Of a stretch of 64,000 bases of DNA, positions 54,159-63,540 are shown one piece after another. The stretch's first letter is position 1; every line of letters begins with the position of its first letter. The stretch covers positions 1 to 64,000 of the forward strand of contig JAEUHG010000002.1 in NCBI GenBank assembly GCA_016795425.1. Reading direction: 5' to 3'. A model generated the notes under the pieces. That model ran no database searches. It saw only the letters and a program-made list of their open reading frames with translations, and was not told where the DNA came from. The position numbers were made by a program, and so were the translations under genes. The stretch comes from Verrucomicrobiales bacterium. Its GTDB lineage: Bacteria > Verrucomicrobiota > Verrucomicrobiia > Limisphaerales > CAIMTB01.

Positions 54159-55394
54159 ATGAACCGCCCCTCCTCACCTTTGGCCGACCGACGAACATTC
54201 CTCGGACAAACCCTTTTGGCCGGTGCCGCCATCTCCGCGCTGCCGACCCAACTCACGGCCGCGGATTCGGCCGGTCCGGCGTTGAAAGTCGGACTGATCG
54301 GAGCCGGCGACCGCGGAACGTTTCTCCTTGGTGAGCTGCTGTCGGCGGCGGAGCGACTTCATGTGCGTGTTGTTGCCGTCGCCGATGTCTGGTCCAGGAA
54401 TCGCGAGGCGGCGGCCAACCGGGTTCGGGAACGCCAGGGCACCACTCCCAGGACCTTCGCTCGCTTTGGTGATCTGCTGGCCATGCCGGATGTGGAGGCG
54501 GTCATCATTGCCACCCCCGACTTCAGTCATGGAACCATCCTGAACGCCAGTTTGGCGGCCAATAAGGACGTCTACATCGAGAAACCGATGACGATCGATC
54601 TGGAGTCGGCCAATCGCGCCATCGACACCGCGCGCGAGCGCCAGCGGGTGGTCCAGGTCGGAACCCAGCGTCGCAGCGAGGGGCGTTTCCGGGCGGCGGC
54701 GAAATTCCTTGCGGACCGCCCGTTGGGAGCGATCAGCCGGGTCGTCGCCGAAGTGAACTTCAACCAGGCCCGATGGCTGCGGAAGACCGATGATTGCGTG
54801 GCCGCGGACGTTGACTGGGACGCGTATCGTCTGCACCTGGCGGACCGCCCCTTTGATGCCGCCTTGCTGCGTCGGTGGCAGCTCTATCGCGAAACCTCCA
54901 ACGGCATGCCGGGCCTATGGATGACCCATTACGCCGATGCGGTTCATCTCTTGACCGGGGCCGCCTATCCAAGTCGTGCCGTCGCCTTGGGCGGCACCTA
55001 TGTGTGGAAGGACGGACGCCAGCATACCGACACCTTTCGCACCGTCCTGGAGTATCCCGAGGGCTTCCTCTTCAGCTGGGGCATGGGCCTGGGCAACGGT
55101 GCCGGGACGGCGTTCACGGTTCATGGAACGGAAGGCACCTTGGACGTCGAGAAATGGACGGTAACACCCGAGACGGGGTCGGCGACGAAGTTGACGCCGC
55201 GCGAGATCCCGGCGGCGGCCGGAGAGAATCACATGGAGAACTGGCTGCGCTGTCTGCGGAGTCGCGAGCGGCCCAATGCCGATATCCAGTTTGGTCACCA
55301 ACATGTGGTGGCGACCGTGATGGCCGCGAATGCGCTGGAAACCGGACAGCGCCAGGTTTATGACCGCGATCGCCGAATGATTCGGGTCGGTTGA
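54159..55394 (+). CDS. Tat-exported Gfo/Idh/MocA-family NAD(P)-dependent oxidoreductase
   Basis: 411 residues. A twin-arginine signal opens the protein (ADRRTFLGQTLLAGAAISALP). The Rossmann fold begins KVGLIGAGDRG, the catalytic-lysine motif is DVYIEKPMTID, and GTQRRSEG plus the substrate-side MTHYADAVHLLTGA are typical of family members acting on sugars or inositols. Export by Tat implies the protein folds with its cofactor in the cytoplasm first. Nine bases precede the enolase-superfamily gene, itself Tat-exported, and a PmoA-like gene follows, so the three probably form one catabolic operon. Confidence 0.93.
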   Translation: MNRPSSPLADRRTFLGQTLLAGAAISALPTQLTAADSAGPALKVGLIGAGDRGTFLLGELLSAAERLHVRVVAVADVWSRNREAAANRVRERQGTTPRTFARFGDLLAMPDVEAVIIATPDFSHGTILNASLAANKDVYIEKPMTIDLESANRAIDTARERQRVVQVGTQRRSEGRFRAAAKFLADRPLGAISRVVAEVNFNQARWLRKTDDCVAADVDWDAYRLHLADRPFDAALLRRWQLYRETSNGMPGLWMTHYADAVHLLTGAAYPSRAVALGGTYVWKDGRQHTDTFRTVLEYPEGFLFSWGMGLGNGAGTAFTVHGTEGTLDVEKWTVTPETGSATKLTPREIPAAAGENHMENWLRCLRSRERPNADIQFGHQHVVATVMAANALETGQRQVYDRDRRMIRVG

Positions 55395-55403
55395 TTTCAG
55401 AAC

Positions 55404-56672
55404 ATGCATGCTCCCAGGCAACCCTGCGGTCCAGCCTGCTCCCGCCGATCCTTTCTGGGTTCCGCCGTGATGGCGGGGGCTGCGGTGGCGCACACGACGA
55501 CGAGTTGGGGCGCTGGTGCGCCACGGAACGACGGGACCATGAAGAAAGTCATCCTCACCAAGATCGAGACGTTCCCGATGATCTATCCCACCGTCGGGCG
55601 GTTTAAGTTCTTTGAAGGACCGAAGGGCCGGCCGGCGGGGCGACCGGCGGTTTTGATCAAGGTGACGGCCGACGACGGGACGGTGGGCTGGGGCCAAAGC
55701 GTTCCGGTGCCCCGGTGGAGTTATGAGACCTTGGAGTCGGTGGTGACCACGATCGACAAGTACCTGGCCCCCGAGTTGATCGGGCAGGATCCCTTCGACA
55801 CGGACGCGTTGCATGCGGCCATGACGCGAGTCATCGCGCCCTCGTTCTCGACCGGGCAACCGATCTGCAAGGCCGGCATCGACCTGGCGTTGTTTGATTT
55901 GACAGGAAAGTTGCTCGGTCAATCGGCCGCGGAGCGATGGCGGCGCGAAGGTCTGGGTCGGATTACTCTGAGTTGGACCTTGAACCCGCGGACCCTCGAC
56001 GAAGTCGAGCCGCTCATCGAGCAGGGGCGGGCGCGGGGCTATAAGAACTTCAATGTGAAGGTGGCCCCGGATCCCAAGTTCGATTTGGAACTCTGCCGGA
56101 TGGTCAAGCGGTTGGTTCCGGATGGATTCCTGTGGCCCGATGCGAATGGAGGGTACGACGAGGCGACAGCTCTCATCGTGGCGCCCAAATTGGCTGACCT
56201 CGGCGTGGCCGTGCTGGAACAGCCCCTGCCGGCGAACCGTTTGGGAGGCTATCGCCGCCTGAAACAACAGGGAGCCCTTCCGATCCTGATGGATGAAGGG
56301 ATCGTCTCCAGCGTCGAACTCGAGGAATTCATTGAACTGAAGCTGCTCGATGGCGTGGCCATGAAACCCGCGCGATGCGGTGGCATCACCGAAGCCAAGC
56401 GGCAGATCGAACGACTGTTGGACGCCGGAATGATGTGGTTGGGAAGCGGTCTCACCGATCCGGATGTGTCCCTGGCTGCGTCCCTGAGTTTGTATGGGGC
56501 CTTTGGACTGAAATACCCGGCCGCCCTCAACGGGCCCCAATTCGTGGAGGGTTCCGTGTTGGCATCACCTTTCGTCGTCCGCGATGGCCGTCTCGAGGTT
56601 CCCCAGGGGCCGGGGTTGGGAGTGGCGGTGGACGAGGCAAAGTTGTCGAAGTTGCGATGGAAAGAAGGGTGA
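55404..56672 (+). CDS. Tat-exported enolase-superfamily enzyme (mandelate racemase/muconate lactonizing group)
   Basis: 422 residues with a twin-arginine signal (CSRRSFLGSAVMAGAAVAHT). The capping domain begins about residue 48 (ILTKIETFPMIYP). The barrel has metal ligands in PDANGG, LEQPL and MDEGIVS, the base-side lysine in KNFNVKVAP (the first Lys of the usual KxK is Asn) and KPARCGG on strand 6. Enzymes of this group abstract an alpha-proton next to a carboxylate, usually dehydrating or epimerising sugar acids. With the oxidoreductase before it and the PmoA-like protein after it, a role in periplasmic sugar-acid breakdown is likely; the substrate is unknown. Confidence 0.92.
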   Translation: MHAPRQPCGPACSRRSFLGSAVMAGAAVAHTTTSWGAGAPRNDGTMKKVILTKIETFPMIYPTVGRFKFFEGPKGRPAGRPAVLIKVTADDGTVGWGQSVPVPRWSYETLESVVTTIDKYLAPELIGQDPFDTDALHAAMTRVIAPSFSTGQPICKAGIDLALFDLTGKLLGQSAAERWRREGLGRITLSWTLNPRTLDEVEPLIEQGRARGYKNFNVKVAPDPKFDLELCRMVKRLVPDGFLWPDANGGYDEATALIVAPKLADLGVAVLEQPLPANRLGGYRRLKQQGALPILMDEGIVSSVELEEFIELKLLDGVAMKPARCGGITEAKRQIERLLDAGMMWLGSGLTDPDVSLAASLSLYGAFGLKYPAALNGPQFVEGSVLASPFVVRDGRLEVPQGPGLGVAVDEAKLSKLRWKEG

Positions 56673-56761
56673 GGAAGGGAAGAAGGGAGCATCGTCGGCC
56701 GGTTCGTCGTTCGGGCCGGTGTCGTTTTCAACCGCATACGTTGGATGGACCGATTCCTGAT

Positions 56762-58672
56762 ATGAGTTCACTACCAAACTCACGCCATGCCCCAAGGGAC
56801 CATGCGAGAGCCGGCGGACACTCGCGCGCTCCGCACCCTCCGATCCTCCGTCTGTCCGTGTCCCTGGCCCTGGGCTTGGCCATGGTGTTGGCCGAGGCCG
56901 CCACGGCGGCGGATGGTCCGGTGAAGAAGGCCAGGTGGGAATTCGCCGAGGTCGGCGACAAGTCTCTGCTTCTGATCGAAGGTTACCGGCAGGTCTTCGT
57001 TTACAACTACGGAATCATTCGGCGCGCGGGCGTTCCCGAGGACCGCGCCCGGGCTTCCTATGTGCATCCGCTTTTTGGTCTCGATGGCGAAGTGCTCACC
57101 GACGATTTTCCCGCTGACCATCATCATCATCGCGGGCTTTTCTGGGGGTGGCCGCACGTGTCGGTGGGGGAAAAGAAGACCGACTCCTGGGCGTTGTCGG
57201 GCATCACCAATCGATGGGAACGCTGGCTTCGCCGCGACACCCAGGGTCCGAACGCGATTCTAGAGGTCGAGAACGGATGGTATATCGGTGAGGACCGCGT
57301 GATGAGCGAGGTGGTGCGCTTTACGGTGCACCCCGCCGAGAAGGAAAGCCGGGCCATCGACCTCGATTTTACCTGGACACCGGTGAAGGGTCCCATTCGA
57401 TTGGCCGGCGCCGAGGGCAAGAGTTACGGGGGCCTGACGCTCCGCATCGCGCCCGGGACCAATACGGTCATTACCACCCCGGAAGGTCAGAAACCCGAGG
57501 ATCTGTACATCACCCGACTACCCTGGGCGGATATCAGTCGAAGGTGGTCGCGGCCAACCGAGGCCCGGGCTGGCGTCAGTGGTGCCGCCTTGTTTATCGC
57601 CCCGGACCACCCGGATTTCCCACCCACCTGGCTGACGCGCCATTACGGTGTCTTGTGCATTGGCTGGCCGGGGGTCGACGGTCGGGAATTCCCCGTCGGC
57701 CAGCCGATCCGATGTCGGTACCGAGTCTGGATTCATCGGGGTCCGGGCGACCCGCAACGTCTGAAAGAAGCGTTCGAGGAGTATCGTTCGAGCAAGCCCC
57801 AGGCGAGTGTTCCATTGGAGTCCGATCGAAAGACGGCGCTTCCGATGCGCGCGGTCCTGGAGGGCGACCGCGTTCGGGTCTTTGCCGGGGACCATCTGTT
57901 CACCGAGTACCTTTACGGGCCAGCGGAGAAGTTGCCGCACTTCTTCCCGGTGGTGGGTCCGCGATCGGGTCGGAGCGTCACCATCAAGGACGGGGATCCG
58001 TATCCGCATCATCGTTCGATCTTCTTCGGATGCGACCGGGTGAACGGCGGCAATTATTGGCAGGAGGGAATCGAGCGCGGCCAAATTGCCTCGCAAGAGG
58101 TGAGGCTTCTCGAGGCATCCGGCGAGCGCGTGGTGTTTGAGCAGCGGTGCGAATGGCGACGGCCCGGGGCCGAGGCTCCCTTGGAGGATTGGCGTCGGGT
58201 GACCCTCGCGGCGCCCAGCCCGTGGCGGCGCACCCTGGATTTCGAGATCACGTTGACCGCCCGCGGCGACGTGCGCATTGAGCGCAGCAATCATGCCTTG
58301 TTCTCGGCGCGGATGGCGCCGGACTTGTCGGCGGGTGGCGGTGGTCGATTGGTCAACGCGCACGGGGATGTGTCCGAAGCTGGAACCTTCGGCAAACCCG
58401 CGCTGTGGATGGATGCCCGGGGCCGGAGAGAGGACGGCTGGGAAGGGCTGACCCTTTTCTGTCGGCGAATGGACCGCTGGTCGCCACCCCCGTGGTTCAC
58501 TCGCGATTACGGGTTCCTTTCACCCAGTCCGATGTACTGGCTCGATGGGGGCGAGGTGCGGATGACCAAGGGCGAACGGATCGCCCTCGCCTACCGAGTC
58601 CTGGTCCATGCCGATGCGCCGAATGCGGTTGAGTTGGCGGAGTTGCAGGACGCCTGGGACCGAGGTTCGTAG
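56762..58672 (+). CDS. Exported double PmoA-like (DUF6807) protein
   Basis: 636 residues. A long basic N-terminus precedes a signal core (LRLSVSLALGLAMVLAEA). Two copies of a PmoA-like sandwich can be recognised. The first has DDFPADHHHHRGLFWGW (about residues 115-130), the second DGDPYPHHRSIFFGCDRVNG (about 410-430), each ending in a similar His/Asp/Arg-rich block. PmoA-like proteins of this family are not methane monooxygenases; they are secreted proteins of unknown activity often found in carbohydrate clusters. The ATG at 56762 is used because upstream in-frame sequence lies inside the enolase-superfamily gene. It is the third gene of the catabolic set and ends 4 bp from a convergent membrane gene. 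Confidence 0.87.
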   Translation: MSSLPNSRHAPRDHARAGGHSRAPHPPILRLSVSLALGLAMVLAEAATAADGPVKKARWEFAEVGDKSLLLIEGYRQVFVYNYGIIRRAGVPEDRARASYVHPLFGLDGEVLTDDFPADHHHHRGLFWGWPHVSVGEKKTDSWALSGITNRWERWLRRDTQGPNAILEVENGWYIGEDRVMSEVVRFTVHPAEKESRAIDLDFTWTPVKGPIRLAGAEGKSYGGLTLRIAPGTNTVITTPEGQKPEDLYITRLPWADISRRWSRPTEARAGVSGAALFIAPDHPDFPPTWLTRHYGVLCIGWPGVDGREFPVGQPIRCRYRVWIHRGPGDPQRLKEAFEEYRSSKPQASVPLESDRKTALPMRAVLEGDRVRVFAGDHLFTEYLYGPAEKLPHFFPVVGPRSGRSVTIKDGDPYPHHRSIFFGCDRVNGGNYWQEGIERGQIASQEVRLLEASGERVVFEQRCEWRRPGAEAPLEDWRRVTLAAPSPWRRTLDFEITLTARGDVRIERSNHALFSARMAPDLSAGGGGRLVNAHGDVSEAGTFGKPALWMDARGRREDGWEGLTLFCRRMDRWSPPPWFTRDYGFLSPSPMYWLDGGEVRMTKGERIALAYRVLVHADAPNAVELAELQDAWDRGS

Positions 58673-58676
58673 GGCA

Positions 58677-59021
58677 CTAGTCGCTTTCCGCGAAGATAAA
58701 GAGGACCTGAAACAGCATCAGCGGAATCGTCACCAGCAGCAGGCCAAAGGCTACCCATCCCAGGCAGCGGCGATCACCAGCCTCAACAGAGGCGTCAGGC
58801 TCGGCGGATAGAGCGCGGATCAGGGTCCAAAGCAGCCCGCCCAGCACCGTGAAGACGTAGACCGTGCCCCCCCAGGAAGTGGTCATCACCCAATCCGCTA
58901 TCACCCTCGCCGGCCCGCGCATCCTGAAGGCGGCTCCCAGCAGCACCGCGCCGCAGAACAACAGCGCCGGCGTGATCACCAGCCAACCGACGGCGCGATG
59001 CATGGCGGCTTCGCGAGTCAT
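58677..59021 (-). CDS. Small three-helix membrane protein of unknown function
   Basis: 114 residues with three hydrophobic segments (LVITPALLFCGAVLLGAAF, GGTVYVFTVLGGLLWTLI, LGWVAFGLLLVTIPLMLFQV). No motif recognised. It follows the DUF1272 gene by 3 bp, so the two are almost certainly co-translated. Confidence 0.75.
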   Translation of the reverse strand: MTREAAMHRAVGWLVITPALLFCGAVLLGAAFRMRGPARVIADWVMTTSWGGTVYVFTVLGGLLWTLIRALSAEPDASVEAGDRRCLGWVAFGLLLVTIPLMLFQVLFIFAESD

Positions 59022-59024
59022 CGC

Positions 59025-59288
59025 TCATCCCTCGGTGGTGGTGGACGGCACGCACGGCGTCGCGCGTCGAACGCGGACACTCGAGGCGGGGTTGTTGAGG
59101 AGCTTGGCGGCGGGTCGAATGGGGCGTCGCACCAATTCACCACCGCAATTGGCACAGCGGAACCGGAGTTGGTTGGCGGCGCACTCGTGGCAATAGGTGC
59201 ACTCAAAACTGCAGATGTAGGCTTCGGTGGAATCCGGCGGGAGATCCCGGTCGCAGCATTCGCAGTTCGGGCGGAGTTCGAGAGCCAT
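59025..59288 (-). CDS. DUF1272 zinc-ribbon protein
   Basis: 87 residues. The family core is complete: ELRPNCECCDRDLPPDSTEA, ICSFECTYCHECA and CPNCGGEL-type RCANCGGELVRRP. Eight cysteines and one His in CxxC-like pairs suggest two zinc-binding knuckles. Function is unknown. Coupled to the membrane gene at 58677. Confidence 0.9.
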   Translation of the reverse strand: MALELRPNCECCDRDLPPDSTEAYICSFECTYCHECAANQLRFRCANCGGELVRRPIRPAAKLLNNPASSVRVRRATPCVPSTTTEG

Positions 59289-59425
59289 GCGCGCGTTCTC
59301 TTAAGAGCAGCGCCCGGCGTTTCCGTCAAGTCTGCCTTGCCGGCGGCGATAGGAGGGAGGGTGGACTTGGTTGGCGGTAGGGCGGAGCAATCGATGCCGT
59401 GTGTCGGTTCGGCCGCGGGGCCGCG

Positions 59426-60370
59426 CTAGGGTGGAGTGCTTTTGGTCGGGCGGTGCCAGGCCTTCCATTCCTTGTGAATGCGACGGATGAACTGCTTCGG
59501 TCGATCCGCGAACAATCGTCGACCTTCCTTGAGCGCCTTCTTGCGCCATCGTTGCTGCCTGGAGGCGATCAGTCGCCGGATGGGTTTGGAGTCGAGTTTC
59601 GGGACGCCTTTACCGGCCTCTTTTGTATTCGCCAACCTCTCGCTAAGCACGGCGAGGTCGTGCTCGTCCCCCAGGCTCTTCTGGAGGCGGTTTAGATCCT
59701 TGATGCACCCGCCGAGGCGCTTCGGGGCAATCGGGCGCACCAGGCACAGCTGATACATGAATGCCTTCACCGCCGTGCGCCAACGATGGAACGATTCCTC
59801 GTCGTCCGTGGTGTGGGCGGCCCGGAACCGTCGCCTGGCCCGCCGATAGGTGTCCATCAGACCGTCTTCCAGCGTTTCCCAGCCGTGCCGCCGCCAGGTG
59901 GTTCGGTCGATGGCCACGGAGACGGTTCGGATGGCGCCGGCAGCGGCCTTCAGGTGAGCCGCGATTCGCGCGGGAGATTCCCTGGGAACGTGGCCCGGGC
60001 CGGCCAATCGCTGGCGCCACGCTTGAAAGGGCGAACGGAGAGCGTCCGGCAATTCCTTTGCCAACCCGTCCATGGTGACAACGCCAACGGCCACATCCCG
60101 GGCTGAAGCCAGCCGACGGGCGGCGTTGCGCAAGCGGGCCTGATGTCGGCGGGCCGCCTTTTCTCCCAGCGTTCCGGTCAGCAACCGGACGGCGGCGCGC
60201 AATCGTTTGATGGCAAGGCGGGCCTCGTGGACGGCGGATTCCTGGTTCTCAGGCCCGCTGGCAATACTTGCCTGCACCTGCTGGGCAAGGGCATCGCCCA
60301 GCCGGCGGATGCCGGCCTTCAGGGTTTCCCTGGATCGGAGTTCGAAGGGAATGGGATGAGGAGGGTTCAT
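59426..60370 (-). CDS. CHAD-domain polyphosphate-binding protein
   Basis: 314 residues, essentially one CHAD domain: an all-helical protein rich in Arg, Lys and His (VHEARLAIKRLRAAVRLL is the hallmark block, with HxxR(V/L)xxK-type spacing; FHRWRTAVKAFMYQL is the second). CHAD domains bind inorganic polyphosphate, often on polyphosphate granules. No CYTH polyphosphatase domain is attached. The ATG at 60370 is preferred over the longer open frame upstream, which has no family similarity. A Pho-box-like direct repeat lies about 60 bp upstream, which fits phosphate control. Confidence 0.92.
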   Translation of the reverse strand: MNPPHPIPFELRSRETLKAGIRRLGDALAQQVQASIASGPENQESAVHEARLAIKRLRAAVRLLTGTLGEKAARRHQARLRNAARRLASARDVAVGVVTMDGLAKELPDALRSPFQAWRQRLAGPGHVPRESPARIAAHLKAAAGAIRTVSVAIDRTTWRRHGWETLEDGLMDTYRRARRRFRAAHTTDDEESFHRWRTAVKAFMYQLCLVRPIAPKRLGGCIKDLNRLQKSLGDEHDLAVLSERLANTKEAGKGVPKLDSKPIRRLIASRQQRWRKKALKEGRRLFADRPKQFIRRIHKEWKAWHRPTKSTPP

Positions 60371-60428
60371 CGTGGTGCCGGTCCTGACCTTAAAAGCCGG
60401 GAGTGTTCCACGAACCTGCCAGGAGGCG

Positions 60429-60446
60429 TGTGACAAGTCTGTGACA
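60429..60446 (-). promoter_or_regulatory. Pho-box-like direct repeat upstream of the CHAD gene
   Basis: On the minus strand two identical TGTCACA heptamers separated by GACT, an 11-bp period. PhoB boxes are 7-bp direct repeats (CTGTCAT type) with 4-bp spacers. The repeat is 59 bp upstream of the CHAD ATG. A TTTTAA element (60396-60391) could serve as -10. The gap 60371-60641 also holds the parE leader, with a CGGTCC-G-GGACCG palindrome (60556-60568) and an AACACG/CGTGTT hairpin (60594-60616). Confidence 0.45.
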
Positions 60447-60641
60447 TTTATGTCGTCGAGGTGACGACGGGGGCGGGGTGGGCCGCAAACCGGCCGTAAG
60501 TCGGTGGACGGGACGGTGGGCGTGAAGGGGTCGGAAGCGCTGGCGGGACGACGCGCGGTCCGGGACCGAGGAAAGGGGGAGCGGTGCTTGGAAAACACGT
60601 TGGCAAGCCGCGTGTTGAGTCCAACAATCCGCGCTCCTGAC

Positions 60642-62462
60642 ATGGCCGAGACCAAGCCGCACAACTACGACGAGAGCAAGATCCAGACGTTGTCCTCCAT
60701 CGATCACATCCGGAAACGCACCGGCATGTATATCGGTCGACTGGGGGATGGATCGCACTACGACGACGGTGTCTACATCCTGCTGAAGGAGGTCGTGGAT
60801 AATGCGGTGGATGAATTCATCATGGGGCATGGCCGCCAGGTGGAGATCACCACCCAAGGCGGCGAAGTGACGGTGCGCGACTTCGGTCGGGGCATCCCGC
60901 TGGGCAAGGTCATTGAGTGCGTCAGCCAGATCAACACCGGCGCCAAGTACAACGACGAGGTCTTTCAATTCTCAGTCGGGTTGAACGGTGTGGGCACCAA
61001 GGCGGTGAACGCCCTGTCCGAGGCGTTCGTGGTGCGCAGCCATCGCGAAGGGCAGTTTGTCGAAGCCTCGTTCAAGCGTGGTAAATTGGTGGGAGAGAAG
61101 AAGGGCAAAACCAACGATCCGGACGGCACCTTCGTCCGGTTCACGCCCGATCGGGAGATCTTCAAGGCGTACGAATTCCAGGCCGAACACATCGAGCACC
61201 GGTTGCGTCACTATGCGTACCTGAATAGCGGGCTGAAGCTTTCCTGGAACGGGCAGGAATTCGTGTCGCGGCGCGGCCTGCTCGAGTTGGTGCTGGACGA
61301 GGTGAAGGAGGAGGCGATTTACGCGCCGCTGTACTATTCCTCGAAGACCCTCGAGTTCTGCTTCACTCACAGCAACAGCCGGTTCGGCGAGACCTTTTGG
61401 TCCTTCGTCAACGGCCAGTACACCAGTGACGGCGGCACGCATCTCAGTGCGTTTCGGGAGGGCCTGCTGAAGGCCATCAACGAAATCGCCGGCGGCAAGT
61501 TCGAGGGAGACGACGTGCGCGAAAGCATGGTGGGGGCGATCGCCATCCGTTTGCAGGATCCCGTCTTCGAGTCACAGACGAAAAACAAGCTGGGCAACAC
61601 CGAGATCCGCACCGATCTGGTGAACCGCGTCCGCGAGGAGGTGCTGCACTACCTCAACCGCGACAAGGCCACCGCCGAGAAGATCGTCGCCAAGTGCCAG
61701 GATACCCAGCAGCTGCGCAAGGAACTGCAGGAGGTCAAGAAACTGGCCCGGGAACGGTCCAAGGCCATCTCCCTTCGCATCCCGCAACTCAAGGATTGTC
61801 GGAACCACTTCGACAAGGCGAAGGGCAAGGGGAAGGGGACCATGGTTTTTCTGTGCGAAGGCGTCAGTGCCGCCGGTTCGATCACCTCCTGCCGGGATGT
61901 GAGCAACCAGGCGATCTTCACCCTGCGCGGGAAACCGCTGAACGTCTGGGACCTCAAACGCGACGTCATGTACAAGAACGACGAGATGTACAATCTGATG
62001 CGCGCCTTGGATATCGAGGATTCGATCGAGAACCTCCGCTACGAGAAGGTCGTCCTGGCCACCGATGCCGATGTCGACGGCCTGCACATCCGCAACCTGA
62101 TCATCACCTATTTCTTCCGGTTCTTCGAGAACCTCGTTCACGATGGCCATCTCTATGTCCTCGAAACCCCCCTGTTCCGCGTGCGTAACAAGGAGACCAC
62201 CCACTATTGCTATTCCGAGGCGGAACGGGATGAGGCTTCCAAGAAAATCGGGCGTGGCGTCGAGGTGACGCGTTTCAAGGGCTTGGGCGAAATCTCCCCC
62301 AAGGAATTCAAACAGTTCATCGGCTCCGACATGCGCCTCAGCCAGGTCGAGTTCGCCCCCAAGCCGGACTCGACCCACATCCTCGGCTTCTACATGGGCC
62401 GCAATACTCCTGAGCGCCGCGGATACATCATGGAAAACCTCGTCGTGCCGGTGGAGGAATGA
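60642..62462 (+). CDS. parE: Type IIA topoisomerase ATPase subunit, ParE-like
   Basis: 606 residues, the short form typical of topoisomerase IV ParE in Bacteroidetes-like lineages. GHKL ATPase: EVVDNAVDEF (Asn for Mg-ATP), RDFGRGIPLG, LNGVGTKAVNAL. Transducer domain about 230-390. TOPRIM: catalytic Glu406 in EGVSAAGS (the usual EGDSAGGS has Asp at the third position) and DxD metal site ATDADVDGLHIR (Asp475, 477, 479). The C-terminus KGLGEISPKEF is typical. With a GyrA/ParC partner it would decatenate or relax DNA; no such partner gene is in the window. The ATG at 60642 is used because upstream sequence lacks family similarity. Confidence 0.93.
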   Translation: MAETKPHNYDESKIQTLSSIDHIRKRTGMYIGRLGDGSHYDDGVYILLKEVVDNAVDEFIMGHGRQVEITTQGGEVTVRDFGRGIPLGKVIECVSQINTGAKYNDEVFQFSVGLNGVGTKAVNALSEAFVVRSHREGQFVEASFKRGKLVGEKKGKTNDPDGTFVRFTPDREIFKAYEFQAEHIEHRLRHYAYLNSGLKLSWNGQEFVSRRGLLELVLDEVKEEAIYAPLYYSSKTLEFCFTHSNSRFGETFWSFVNGQYTSDGGTHLSAFREGLLKAINEIAGGKFEGDDVRESMVGAIAIRLQDPVFESQTKNKLGNTEIRTDLVNRVREEVLHYLNRDKATAEKIVAKCQDTQQLRKELQEVKKLARERSKAISLRIPQLKDCRNHFDKAKGKGKGTMVFLCEGVSAAGSITSCRDVSNQAIFTLRGKPLNVWDLKRDVMYKNDEMYNLMRALDIEDSIENLRYEKVVLATDADVDGLHIRNLIITYFFRFFENLVHDGHLYVLETPLFRVRNKETTHYCYSEAERDEASKKIGRGVEVTRFKGLGEISPKEFKQFIGSDMRLSQVEFAPKPDSTHILGFYMGRNTPERRGYIMENLVVPVEE

Positions 62463-62508
62463 TTCGCCGGCCACGCCGCCGCCGCGCCTTGTCAGGAAAT
62501 CGGTCGCC

Positions 62509-63540
62509 GTGGAGAGTTGCCGGGTGATCTCCCCCCGCGAACCCGCGTTCCTTCGCACCACGACGGTTGGGTCCTATCCCGTTCCCGATTGGCTGGTGGC
62601 GCTGCCATCGGAACAGGCCCTCGACGATGCGATGCGGGTGGTGCTGAGCCTGCAGCGGGACGCGGGCATCGACCTGCCTACGGATGGCGAACTCTACCGT
62701 TTCGACATCAATCACCCGGATACCAACGGGATGATTGATTTCTTCATCCGACCGCTTGCCGGCGTGCAGTCGGCGGTGGGATGGACGGACTGGAACGCGT
62801 TCTGTTCGGCGCCGCACATGGGGTTCCGGCGCAAGCCGGCCGGTGTGGTCACCGGACCCGTTGGCGAGGGGTCGTTGAACCTGGTCGCCCACGCGGAGCG
62901 ATGGGTCCGACTGGCCGGGCCCGCCGTGAAATTCACCGTGACGAGTCCCTACATGCTGGCGCGCACGCTTCTGGATCGGCATTACGGGAACAAGGAGGCT
63001 CTGCTTCTGGCCCTGGCCGATGTTCTCGCGAATCAGGTTCGTCAGTTGCCCTGCGACTGTCTCCAGGTCGATGAAGCCAACATCACCGGGTGTCCCGAGG
63101 ATGCACCCTTGGCGGCGGCGGCAATCAACCGGGTCCTCGACGCCTTTCCCCGGGAGAAAGCGGTCCACTTGTGTTTCGGCAACTACGGTGGGCAGACCAT
63201 TCAGAAGGGCACCTGGAAGGCGTTGCTGGGATTCCTCAATGCCCTGCGAACGGACCACCTGGTGCTGGAACTGGCCCACCGACCCGAGGCGGATCGACAA
63301 GCCCTGGCCGAGATCGATGCGCGCATCGGCCTGGGCATCGGCGTCATCGATGTGAAGGTGAACACCGTGGAGACTCCCGAGGTGGTGGCTGCACGCATCG
63401 ACGACGCGGCGAAGCGGTACGGGGCCGGGCGCCTTCGGTATGTGCACCCGGACTGCGGCTTCTGGATGCTGAAACGATCCGTGGCCGATCGGAAAATCGA
63501 AGCCCTGGTGAAGGGGCGGAATCTCTACCTGGGCCGATGA
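62509..63540 (+). CDS. Cobalamin-independent methionine synthase C-terminal-like methyltransferase
   Basis: 343 residues from a GTG at 62509 (GTG 62524 is an alternative). A single TIM barrel like the C-terminal half of MetE. Zinc ligands are visible in VHLCFGNYGG (His, Cys), VLELAHRP (Glu) and VHPDCGFWML (Cys). The family opening TTTVGSYPVPDWL and DGELYRFD match the archaeal-type and epoxyalkane:CoM-transferase-like enzymes that lack the N-terminal folate domain. It probably moves a methyl or alkyl group to or from a thiol; the partner is unknown. Overlaps the next gene by four bases (ATGA), so the two are likely one pathway. Confidence 0.88.
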   Translation: MESCRVISPREPAFLRTTTVGSYPVPDWLVALPSEQALDDAMRVVLSLQRDAGIDLPTDGELYRFDINHPDTNGMIDFFIRPLAGVQSAVGWTDWNAFCSAPHMGFRRKPAGVVTGPVGEGSLNLVAHAERWVRLAGPAVKFTVTSPYMLARTLLDRHYGNKEALLLALADVLANQVRQLPCDCLQVDEANITGCPEDAPLAAAAINRVLDAFPREKAVHLCFGNYGGQTIQKGTWKALLGFLNALRTDHLVLELAHRPEADRQALAEIDARIGLGIGVIDVKVNTVETPEVVAARIDDAAKRYGAGRLRYVHPDCGFWMLKRSVADRKIEALVKGRNLYLGR

